In this document: in pieces, positions 14,876 through 22,102 of the stretch
Layout of the letters: every line of letters starts with the position of its first letter
Position numbering within the stretch: the first letter of the stretch is position 1
From: an uncultured Eubacteriales bacterium
Lineage (GTDB): Bacteria > Bacillota > Clostridia > Oscillospirales > Oscillospiraceae
DNA: 23,494 nt
Direction: 5' to 3'
Assembly (NCBI GenBank): GCA_902475455.1
Contig: CABRZO010000017.1
Coordinates: 1-23,494 of the forward strand
Notes under the pieces: generated by a model
The model's input: only the letters and a program-made list of their open reading frames with translations
Databases searched by the model: none
Told to the model about the DNA's origin: nothing
Translations under genes and position numbers: made by a program

Positions 14876-16117
14876 TCAATCCGTCAAGAAAGTCTCCTGT
14901 TCAATTGTGACGCCATATTCCAGAATCTTCTCCATTGCCTTGCGGAAATACGGGTATTTTTCGCTTTCCACCGCAGTCCGAACTTGTTCCAGGTAAGGTT
15001 TCGGCCGCTTCAGGCCGTTTACATGGTGGGTTACCACATCTTCTGCCGACATGCGCATGGGCGACAGCTGTGGGAAAATCCTCTGCAGTCCTTCAAACAT
15101 TTGAAAGCCGCCCAGATCAATATCCGCCCAAAAAACAACCGTAATTGGTTCGGGGGAAGATGCCGCAATTTTCTCAAAAAAATTGCGCTTTTGTGGGCTT
15201 AAGAAGCCGCCGTGGTATACAGCAAGTTCATCCGGGCGTAATTCCGATATGATAAATTCATCGTAGTTGGTCTTATTCTCGATAAAAACGATTCTTCGGA
15301 TTTTGCTCAGATCCAGGGAAACAATGGCGTCCACGGCGGTGCTGGGCAGAGCGAGCCCATAGGGTGATAGGGCGGCAATTTGGAGTTCACCCACATCGGT
15401 TTTTATGACACAGTTGCCGGAGCATTCGTAGAGTTCCGGCCGCGCATAAATGCCAAGATAGGCAAGTTGCTCCCGTTCCCCCAAGTTCTCCTGCTGGCAG
15501 GCTTCCGCCAAACCTGCGGAATACTGTAATGCAGTGCGCAGAAAGGTATCACGGACTTCCCGCTCAAAGATTTTGGTATTCTGATAGCATCTGCTGCTGA
15601 AAGCGCGCATGGTGATGGCTTCCCCCTGGAGCGCATCATAGGTCACAAAGGCGGTCAGGAGTTTGTGCAGCAGGGACAGATCTTCTCTGCAATAGGGGGG
15701 TACACGATATGCTGTCCGTGCCTGTTGACAAATATAGTCTCGCCACGCAATGATCCAATCCGTTGTCACCTGGGAAAGTTGCGAGGTGACCAAATCTGTA
15801 ACAGATTGCGCCAGCTCTTTGGGATGTTTTCTGCCTGTGATCCTGTAACACTCGGATAGATGTTCTAAATTCAGCGCAACGGAGGAAAATACAGGGCGGC
15901 CACTGACCCATTGGACGGAAATGAGGCCTTGTGCCTCCAAGGCTTTGACAACCGCATTCCATTCATCCCGAATTTGGGCATTCTCATATTGGTATTCCGG
16001 GAGTTCTTTCTTTTCAACCCGCAGCATAACCCGGCGGGAGGAAGTCCCCGGCTGCATCAAGTGCTTGCTCTTTTCGTATTTGTCCAACAGCCGGGAGAGT
16101 AGAAGTTCCTGTTTCAT
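14876..16117 (-). CDS. jetD: Wadjet protein JetD, Toprim-fold nuclease
   Basis: The protein is 413 residues and is the last gene of the Wadjet operon. Its ATG overlaps the jetC stop (ATGA), with AAGGAGATC upstream inside jetC. The N-terminal half is helical, with winged-helix-like character (QIRDEWNAVVKALEAQGLIS). The C-terminal half has the DUF2220/Toprim elements: IRRIVFIENKTNYDEF with the catalytic-type glutamate, YHGGFLSP, and VVFWADIDLGGFQMF with the DxD motif. In characterised Wadjet systems JetD resembles topoisomerase VI subunit A and cuts circular plasmid DNA after the JetABC motor has extruded it. The metal-binding residues appear intact, so the nuclease is probably active. Confidence 0.93.
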   Translation of the reverse strand: MKQELLLSRLLDKYEKSKHLMQPGTSSRRVMLRVEKKELPEYQYENAQIRDEWNAVVKALEAQGLISVQWVSGRPVFSSVALNLEHLSECYRITGRKHPKELAQSVTDLVTSQLSQVTTDWIIAWRDYICQQARTAYRVPPYCREDLSLLHKLLTAFVTYDALQGEAITMRAFSSRCYQNTKIFEREVRDTFLRTALQYSAGLAEACQQENLGEREQLAYLGIYARPELYECSGNCVIKTDVGELQIAALSPYGLALPSTAVDAIVSLDLSKIRRIVFIENKTNYDEFIISELRPDELAVYHGGFLSPQKRNFFEKIAASSPEPITVVFWADIDLGGFQMFEGLQRIFPQLSPMRMSAEDVVTHHVNGLKRPKPYLEQVRTAVESEKYPYFRKAMEKILEYGVTIEQETFLTD

Positions 16118-19100
16118 GCAGATAAGATCTCCTTTCCCCAGGCCATGATGTGCATCTGATACTTTTCCTTGATAACCAGATGGGTCCGATCTGCCAGGGG
16201 CATGATGTCGGGCAGCTTGTCCGGCGGTGTGCAGATAATGGCCTGGAGTCCCATTTTCCGAAGCAACCGGATGCTCTCGACAATACGATCGCTGTCCATC
16301 TTATTGAAAGCCTCGTCAAACATAACCAGCCGGACGGTGTTGCTGGCCACACTGGAGGGATTCTGGACCTGATACATCTGCGCAAAGGAGGACAGCACCG
16401 CAACATAGAAAGGAGTCTGGGTCTCTCCGCCGGACTTGGAGTTGAGCGTCTGAGAGAGCAGTTGTTTTGAGCCATTCTGATCCGTAGTTTCAAGGTCAAA
16501 CTTGAGGTAGGTTCTGAAATCGGTGAAGCGAGCGATGTTCTGCTGGAGCTCGCTCTGTTTTCTGGTGTTGAGCTGGGTATCATCCGACATGGCGATCTGG
16601 CTGAAGAGGGTCTCAATGAGCTTTCCGTATTTCTGCTGGAAGGGAAGGGCAAACAGACCGCCTTCGCCCTCCATCAACTCCGGGGCCATGATCATGTCAT
16701 AGTAGTCGGCATAATCAGGATTGCGCTCCACCCGGAACTGATATTGATCCGTGCCAAATCGGGGCTGTTTCAGGATTTTGTTGAGGCTTCTGACCTGTTC
16801 CCGCACCTGATCAATGCTGGATTTCAGTTTGGCCAAAAAGTCATTCTGGAACTGCTCCATGGCGCTCTCCCGGGCAGCTTTGATTTTTTCACGATACTGG
16901 GGAAGCTCACTCTCTTCCAGCACCCGCTGTTCCGCTTCATATTCGGTATTGTCCGGAGCGTCCACCCGGAAGGAACAGGGCTTAAATTTGTCCGCATAGT
17001 CCAGTCTGGCTTGCTGCAATTTCTTTTGCAGCATATCCCGCTCATTTCCGGTTTGGACCAGCCGGTCATTGAAATTCTTATGCACGGTGGCAGGCCGTTT
17101 CAGCCGAGCAAGCTCCTGCTGATACCGAGGGAGTCCCGTCTTATCCAGGTATTCCTGGGAGAAATCTTCCTGCAGGCGGTCTTCCAGGGAAGTCAGTAGC
17201 TGATACTGATCCGGCAGCCGCTCATATTCCAGCTGGCGGATCTGTTCTTTTAGTCGGCCCAGGAGAATGAACTTTTCTTTCTTCCGGTCTTCGAGTCCCT
17301 TCAGTTCCTGATCCAATTGTTGAATCGTAAGCCGCTGCTCGCTCAGCCACAGCAGATCCAGTTGTGAGAGCTGCTCGTCGATTTTTGCGACCTCCGATGT
17401 GATCTCCAGCCCCCGCAAATATTCCTCCAGCTTTTCCTGCACGGTACTCTGGACAAAATACCGGGTGAACAGCGGCTCACTCTGCTGATTTAACACTTGA
17501 AGAATCGGAGTCAGCTGCAGAATCATTGTCTCTGCCTGCTGGAGCTCAGATTCCAGCCGCCGGATGCGCAATTCCACCGCCCGGCGTCCGATGAAGGCGT
17601 TTTCCATCAGATCCCGGCGCAGAGGGCGGGCCACATAGCCCTGGTACAGCATTCCGTCCGCAGTGATGGCCGTTTTATAGTTCCGCAATTGCTCCACATG
17701 GGGGCAGCAGATTACCCGCCCCAGCAGATAGTCGATGTAACTGCGGGCCAAAGGGTTTTTCGTCTCCACTTTTGTGGCGAGGCTTCCACGCTGGGGCTCT
17801 AACTTCTCTTGCTCCTGGAGCTTGCCCACATCCACAATGCCAAAGGAGCTGTTGCCAAAATCCCGCTTTATGCCATCGAAGATCTCCAAGGCCTCACGAT
17901 AGCAGGAGGGGTCCACCAACAGATAAAATTTCTGGGTGTTGAGGTAGCCCTCCACTGCGCCACGCCAGGATTCCTCTGTAATTTCCAGTACATCTGCCAG
18001 AATGGGCAACTCCACGGGATGGCCCAACTGCTGTTCCAGTGCTGCGGTAAGTCGCTTCTGAAGCGCCAGAAGTCCCCGGGGGTAATCCTTGATATTTTTG
18101 CGCAGGCTCACCAAGGCTGCCTGTTTTTGATCTGCCTCGGCCTTATATCCGTTCAGCTGATCTTCCACTTGATGCGCGGCAATGCGCATTGCGTGGGAAA
18201 GGTCTGCGATGGTGTCCTGAGCCGCCTCAAACAGGAAAAGGGGGCGGGCAAACAGTTCGTATCCGGCATCTTGAAATACTGCATAGGCTTTTTGTGCTGC
18301 GTCAGCGGCCTCTTGTACCGGTGCGAGACGCTCATCGTCCTCCAGGGTTGCAATTCTATGGCATAGATGGCTGATCCGTTCATATTCCCGCCGGATATCC
18401 AGTGCCCGGGACTGCAGCACGCCCATCAGCTTTTTCTGCTCCTGCAGCAGCGTCTCCTTTTCCCGTTGCAGCTTCTCTTCCTCCTGGCAGACACTGCTCT
18501 GGGCCACGGCCCGCTCCAGCTCCCGCCGCCGGGTTTCCTTCTGGGTGATCTCCTCGGCCATGGCGTCCATTTGCTGCTCCGTATCACTCAGATCCTGTTC
18601 GCAGTTTTTCTTTTCCTGCTCCATACGGTCGATCAGAGCTTGCTGCACCTCTTTCTGGGCCCAGAGGGACAGAAAAGAGTGGATACGCCAGCGATCGATG
18701 GCCTGCTGCCAATCCCGATACAGCCGCCCGATCTCTTGCAGGGCAGCCAATTTTTCCTCCTGCCGCAGGGCCAGCTGTTCATGGCGCTTGTAGTCCCGAA
18801 TGTTCTGCTGCATGGCCTCAATATCGGGCTTTTCGGAAATATCGCAGATGTTCTCCGTGATAAAGCTTTGGATATCTACGATAGGCCGGAAGGAGACGGC
18901 CTTTTTCATCATCCGCATGACCTGCTGGTTGTGGACATTCCACTTGGCCAACAGATCCGCTTGGTACTGCTTGTGGGTATCGTATAGTTTGGCCCGGACG
19001 CCGAGGGGCTTTAAAAAGGCACGGAGGGTGGGAATGTCAATGGCTTCCCCCTGGCGGATGAAGCAGTCCTCCGGAATGGTACCGTCGTACAGGAAAAAAC

Positions 19101-19467
19101 GGTCCTGGCGGCTTCCGTCGTTCCGGCAGTCAAATATAATGCCGCACACAAAGGGCCTGCCTTCCACATCGTCCCAGAATTCACAGGCAATAAAGCTGGA
19201 GAAATCCTTGCCGCGCCTGGAGTTGGGATTGTTTTCATCCATATCGGCCCGCAGGTATCCGTCCAGCGTCCGCTGGGATTTATCATTGGCCGCCTGATTG
19301 AAGTTACGCGCGTTGGTTTCCCCCAGGAGAACGATCTGAAGCGCGTCGATGACTGTGGATTTTCCGGCGCCATTCTTGCCGGTCAGAAAATTGATGTCAT
19401 CCACTTCAATCAGCTCTTTGGAAAAATAAAGCCAGTTAATCAGCAAGATCTTCTTGAGCTTCTTCAT
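16114..19467 (-). CDS. jetC: Wadjet protein JetC, SMC/MukB-like ATPase
   Basis: The protein is 1,117 residues, a normal length for JetC. It starts KKILLINWLYFSKELIEVDD and has a Walker A motif GKNGAGKST at residues 30-38. Long charged coiled-coil segments occupy roughly residues 220-440 and 620-900, separated by a hinge-like region around 470-560. The ABC signature (KSGGETQTPFYVAVLSS) is at about 1010-1027 and Walker B (VRLVMFDEAFNKMDSDR) at about 1045-1060. Together these make a complete SMC-type ATPase head that should hydrolyse ATP and extrude DNA loops. GAAGGAGGAGG precedes the ATG. It overlaps jetB by 32 bases and jetD by 4, so translation is probably coupled. All key motifs are intact. 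Confidence 0.95.
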   Translation of the reverse strand: MKKLKKILLINWLYFSKELIEVDDINFLTGKNGAGKSTVIDALQIVLLGETNARNFNQAANDKSQRTLDGYLRADMDENNPNSRRGKDFSSFIACEFWDDVEGRPFVCGIIFDCRNDGSRQDRFFLYDGTIPEDCFIRQGEAIDIPTLRAFLKPLGVRAKLYDTHKQYQADLLAKWNVHNQQVMRMMKKAVSFRPIVDIQSFITENICDISEKPDIEAMQQNIRDYKRHEQLALRQEEKLAALQEIGRLYRDWQQAIDRWRIHSFLSLWAQKEVQQALIDRMEQEKKNCEQDLSDTEQQMDAMAEEITQKETRRRELERAVAQSSVCQEEEKLQREKETLLQEQKKLMGVLQSRALDIRREYERISHLCHRIATLEDDERLAPVQEAADAAQKAYAVFQDAGYELFARPLFLFEAAQDTIADLSHAMRIAAHQVEDQLNGYKAEADQKQAALVSLRKNIKDYPRGLLALQKRLTAALEQQLGHPVELPILADVLEITEESWRGAVEGYLNTQKFYLLVDPSCYREALEIFDGIKRDFGNSSFGIVDVGKLQEQEKLEPQRGSLATKVETKNPLARSYIDYLLGRVICCPHVEQLRNYKTAITADGMLYQGYVARPLRRDLMENAFIGRRAVELRIRRLESELQQAETMILQLTPILQVLNQQSEPLFTRYFVQSTVQEKLEEYLRGLEITSEVAKIDEQLSQLDLLWLSEQRLTIQQLDQELKGLEDRKKEKFILLGRLKEQIRQLEYERLPDQYQLLTSLEDRLQEDFSQEYLDKTGLPRYQQELARLKRPATVHKNFNDRLVQTGNERDMLQKKLQQARLDYADKFKPCSFRVDAPDNTEYEAEQRVLEESELPQYREKIKAARESAMEQFQNDFLAKLKSSIDQVREQVRSLNKILKQPRFGTDQYQFRVERNPDYADYYDMIMAPELMEGEGGLFALPFQQKYGKLIETLFSQIAMSDDTQLNTRKQSELQQNIARFTDFRTYLKFDLETTDQNGSKQLLSQTLNSKSGGETQTPFYVAVLSSFAQMYQVQNPSSVASNTVRLVMFDEAFNKMDSDRIVESIRLLRKMGLQAIICTPPDKLPDIMPLADRTHLVIKEKYQMHIMAWGKEILSA

Positions 19468-20065
19468 GTTCCTCCTCCTTCCTCAGCGTGGATACAATGG
19501 CGTTCAACTTTTCGCTGGAGACCACGGACAAGACGGTGGGGAGTATGGCAAATTTGCAGCTGCCCTGATTGTACTTTCCCTCAAGACGTTGAATCACCGA
19601 ATGGTTGTCCAACAGGGTCAATGCCCGCTTTACCTCGTCCATATTGGGCTTGGCGGGGAGGATTGCATAATCTGTGACCACTTTTTCCAGCACATCCCGC
19701 ACCGTGCAGATTGCATCCTGTTCCAGCCCCAGCCGCTCGATATTTTCCTCATAGATCATGCGGATGGCCAGAAGGATGGCAGTTTCCTTCTTGTTCAAAT
19801 TGCAGCGATTGGCTTCGTCCGTATTCAAGACATAGAAATAGCCGTTGAGATCATCTTTCCGCAGATCCCAGTCCAACAGCGCCAGGTAGTCCCGGATTGC
19901 CTCATAGTGGGTGGAGAGAAACACATAATCCGGGTTGTTGACCCGGCCATCCCCCGGTTTGTACAGTGTCCTTACCACGTAGGTACGGCTGAGTAACTGA
20001 TTGCAGACCGCCTTAAACTGATCCAACTCTTTTTGGGTGGCGGTGTCAAACCAATCAAAGCTCAT
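19436..20065 (-). CDS. jetB: Wadjet protein JetB, MukE-like (DUF4194)
   Basis: This 209-residue protein matches the size and place of JetB (DUF4194), the winged-helix KITE subunit that bridges the JetA kleisin and the JetC ATPase heads. Visible features include FKAVCNQLLSRTYVVRT near the start, DDLNGYFYVLNTDEANR, the helix LNKKETAILLAIRMIYEENI, and a winged-helix-like KRALTLLDNHSVIQRLEGKY. The acidic tail (EEEHEEAQED) is encoded where the gene overlaps jetC. The ATG overlaps the jetA stop by four bases (ATGA), with AAGGAGGG upstream. The assignment rests on these features and on its place between jetA and jetC. Confidence 0.9.
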   Translation of the reverse strand: MSFDWFDTATQKELDQFKAVCNQLLSRTYVVRTLYKPGDGRVNNPDYVFLSTHYEAIRDYLALLDWDLRKDDLNGYFYVLNTDEANRCNLNKKETAILLAIRMIYEENIERLGLEQDAICTVRDVLEKVVTDYAILPAKPNMDEVKRALTLLDNHSVIQRLEGKYNQGSCKFAILPTVLSVVSSEKLNAIVSTLRKEEEHEEAQEDLAD

Positions 20066-21459
20066 TTTTTTCCCTCCTTGCGCTTAATTTGAAGCTGAGG
20101 AATGGTGTAGCTGTTTTCGATAAAAGTTCCGGTGAGCGCACGAATTTGATAAGGGGCAGATGGGGTATTTCCGGTCAGCATTGCCAACAGACTCATGATG
20201 TAGGCCTTATCGTCTGTCAGGTGGATATCTTTTGAATAGCAGATACCGGCATCGCCCAACCACTGCTCGACGCATGCGGCGACGGCAGCGCGGCTGTACT
20301 CGGTTCGCAGTAATTCCCTTGCCTGGGCGGCCGTCGCGGCATCCGGTCCGGTGTCTTCAATGAGTACCGGCTCCGCCTTGGCGCGTTTTCCTGGCCGCTT
20401 GCGATTCCAAAGGCTCTTTTCGGAGAGAAAGGACTGATCATAGAGCTGAAAAACCGGCTGGATTTGATCCACCAACTCAGAGGCGTGCTGGTTTTGCCCC
20501 AACGCCCGCAGAAGATAATTTAGATTTCCCCGGACATTGTAGTCACGGTTTGTCAAATTCTCCAGCTTTTGCGTGGTGGCCCTGGTGTAGCGGCGCACCT
20601 GGCGGTCAATTTCATCCAGGTAATCGTGCTCTATGCTGTCATAGCGATCTTTTACCCAAAAGATTTTTTGCAGCAGGTCTGTCCGGCAGGCCTCCAGGTT
20701 AGCGCCGCGTCGATCCTGCAGTGCGGCATTGGACAGAGCCGACAACATAGCATCATCCTCCATCCAGCTGGTGAGGATGGTTTGAATGGGAACCCGGTAT
20801 TTGGGCACGGAATCTTTGATTTTTAATGGACGGATGTACGCCTCAACTACCGTTTGGCCAAAGTCGTCAAAGTGGGAGGCAAGTACGTCATTGACCTGCT
20901 GCATTTTGAGCTGGATTTGAAAGAAATGTTTGACATTGTGATAGACCATCTGCAGCAATTTGATCAGCGCCTGGGTGTTCTCATAAGCGCTGTAAATTGC
21001 GGCCATTTTGTCATACACGCTATTGCCTTCGTCAGCCACTTTCAGCGCAGAATATGTGCCAAATACGTGAGAATAGCCACGAATTGGGCTGTTGTCTCTC
21101 AGTTGGTGAAATAATTCCAATAGGCGGCTACTGTATCCCGGGACTGTAATATACTCATCAAAGTCCTCGCCCCGCTCCTTTTCAAACCAGCCCTTGCTGT
21201 GTAGTTTGCGGATGAGAAAGCGGGCGCGGCCGGAAATATCCCGGAGTTCTTCCTCATCGATGTCCTCGCCCTCAAAGGTGGCGTCAGCTAACTGTTGCTC
21301 TAATTTGCTGCGCAACATGGAGTAGAGGGTCTCTTCTGGAATTTTGAGATTTTCCAGGTAGGCATCATAGAGCACATCCAGTGCGTCGGCGTATAGTCCC
21401 CGGTTGGGGGATGCCAAGATGGAAAACAGATCGCTTGGAATGATTTCAAATAGTTTCAC
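20062..21459 (-). CDS. jetA: Wadjet protein JetA, MukF-like kleisin subunit
   Basis: The protein is 465 residues if it starts at the GTG at 21459, which has GAGAGGG at a good distance and gives the family-like N-terminus MKLFEIIPSDLFSILASPNR. The longer in-frame ATG at 21543 lies over the predicted -10 box and lacks a ribosome binding site. An N-terminal helical winged-helix region (residues about 1-110) is followed by long helices (VADEGNSVYDKMAAIYSAYE, QALIKLLQMVYHNVKHFFQI) and a C-terminal domain after about 370. JetA is the kleisin that closes the JetC ATPase ring. It is the first gene of the operon. The sequence fits the JetA/DUF5716-type family better than the DUF3375 JetA of type I Wadjet, but I cannot confirm the subtype. 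Confidence 0.9.
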   Translation of the reverse strand: MKLFEIIPSDLFSILASPNRGLYADALDVLYDAYLENLKIPEETLYSMLRSKLEQQLADATFEGEDIDEEELRDISGRARFLIRKLHSKGWFEKERGEDFDEYITVPGYSSRLLELFHQLRDNSPIRGYSHVFGTYSALKVADEGNSVYDKMAAIYSAYENTQALIKLLQMVYHNVKHFFQIQLKMQQVNDVLASHFDDFGQTVVEAYIRPLKIKDSVPKYRVPIQTILTSWMEDDAMLSALSNAALQDRRGANLEACRTDLLQKIFWVKDRYDSIEHDYLDEIDRQVRRYTRATTQKLENLTNRDYNVRGNLNYLLRALGQNQHASELVDQIQPVFQLYDQSFLSEKSLWNRKRPGKRAKAEPVLIEDTGPDAATAAQARELLRTEYSRAAVAACVEQWLGDAGICYSKDIHLTDDKAYIMSLLAMLTGNTPSAPYQIRALTGTFIENSYTIPQLQIKRKEGKK

Positions 21460-21533
21460 AACAATCCCTCTCTCATATAAGCTGCTTCGGACGGAAACTG
21501 ATGCAAGAGGACAACAGGCTTGTTTGGTTGGAT

Positions 21534-21570
21534 AGTATATCACAATTACTGTCCAATATTTGGGATATTG
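21534..21570 (-). promoter_or_regulatory. Putative jet operon promoter with inverted repeat
   Basis: On the minus strand TGATATACT is an extended -10 box (TATACT at 21534-21539), giving a transcript start near 21527 and a leader of about 68 bases. There is no good -35 box, as is common for extended -10 promoters. Just upstream lies CAATAT (21554-21559), 5 bases, ATATTG (21565-21570), an inverted repeat placed where a repressor could block RNA polymerase. Confidence 0.4.
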
Positions 21571-21874
21571 ACTGGATATTTATTGAATGGGGGCCATAAA
21601 ACGAGGGGAATGTTTTCTCGAAATTTGCTTTTACAGCCACCGTACTTTGCCGCATAGAAAAACACATAATTTGTCGTTTTTTGGTAATTGTGGCTAAATT
21701 CAGTATACCTGGATTTTTAGGCATCGACAAGCATCTCTTTCCCGGACCAGAAAAAGGCTGCGTTTATCATTCTATCTAAATCAGAAACTGAAGCTGGTTT
21801 GAGGCTCTTTGAGATAGCGGCAGAGCTGCTGCGGGAGGCCATTCTGAAAACTAATATTCACAATAGACAGCAAT

Positions 21875-21902
21875 ATGCGCCTGCCCTTAAGGGCAGGCGC
21901 AT
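21875..21902. repeat. 28-bp perfect palindrome
   Basis: The 12-bp arms ATGCGCCTGCCC (21875-21886) and GGGCAGGCGCAT (21891-21902) flank a self-complementary TTAA, so all 28 bases are palindromic. There is no U-tract on either side. It lies between the jet operon and the terminator of the GH3 locus, ten bases from the latter. It may be a hairpin in a read-through RNA or a dimer-protein site. Confidence 0.7.
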
Positions 21903-21912
21903 CAGCGAGTGG

Positions 21913-21950
21913 AAAAACCCGGTCATGCATCAAGCATAAACCGGGTTTTT
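21913..21950. terminator. Bidirectional intrinsic terminator of the GH3 locus
   Basis: AAAAACCCGGT (21913-21923) pairs with ACCGGGTTTTT (21940-21950) around a 16-base loop. The A- and T-runs are inside the repeat, so it should terminate in both directions. It ends the minus-strand GH3/remnant transcript. Confidence 0.85.
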
Positions 21951-21967
21951 CGCAAATATCGGCAAGA

Positions 21968-22102
21968 TTAGGAGGGAAGGCAAAGGAAAAACAGTCTTTC
22001 TCCACAGCCATCTGACCTTGCCCTCTGCGCAAGCAGCACGATGGCCGCCTTACTGCCCAGCAGCCCGGTTCCTCCCATCATAAAAAACTTTCCTGGTCTC
22101 AT
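21968..22102 (-). pseudogene. Truncated NAD(P)-binding Rossmann remnant (epimerase/SDR-like N-terminus)
   Basis: A 44-codon frame starts at 22102, overlapping the GH3 stop codon as ATGA. It reads MRPGKFFMMGGTGLLGSKAA then IVLLAQRA: a beta-strand, a GGTGLLG dinucleotide-binding loop (residues 10-16) and a helix, the start of an extended SDR or NAD-dependent epimerase. After about residue 28 the sequence no longer looks like the family (RSDGCGERLFFLCLPS) and stops at 21968. The likely history is a downstream oxidoreductase gene, once translationally coupled to the glycosidase, that lost all but its 5' end. A real 44-residue peptide cannot be excluded. Confidence 0.6.

Larger units (their letters stand above)
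21460..21967. other. Intergenic region between the jet operon and the GH3 locus
   Basis: About 500 bases without a convincing gene. Two minus-strand frames (21473-21730, 85 codons; 21781-22032, 83 codons) have no clear ribosome binding site or recognisable domain, and the second runs through the hairpins below. The region contains the jet promoter, a 28-bp palindrome at 21875-21902 and a bidirectional terminator at 21913-21950. Its left part is AT-rich. Confidence 0.5.

Noticed and set aside
21473..21730. 85-codon minus-strand frame upstream of jetA
   Set aside because: No convincing ribosome binding site or domain, and it runs through the predicted jet promoter.
21781..22032. 83-codon minus-strand frame near the GH3 locus
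   Set aside because: It passes through both hairpins and overlaps the Rossmann remnant in another frame; no domain is seen.
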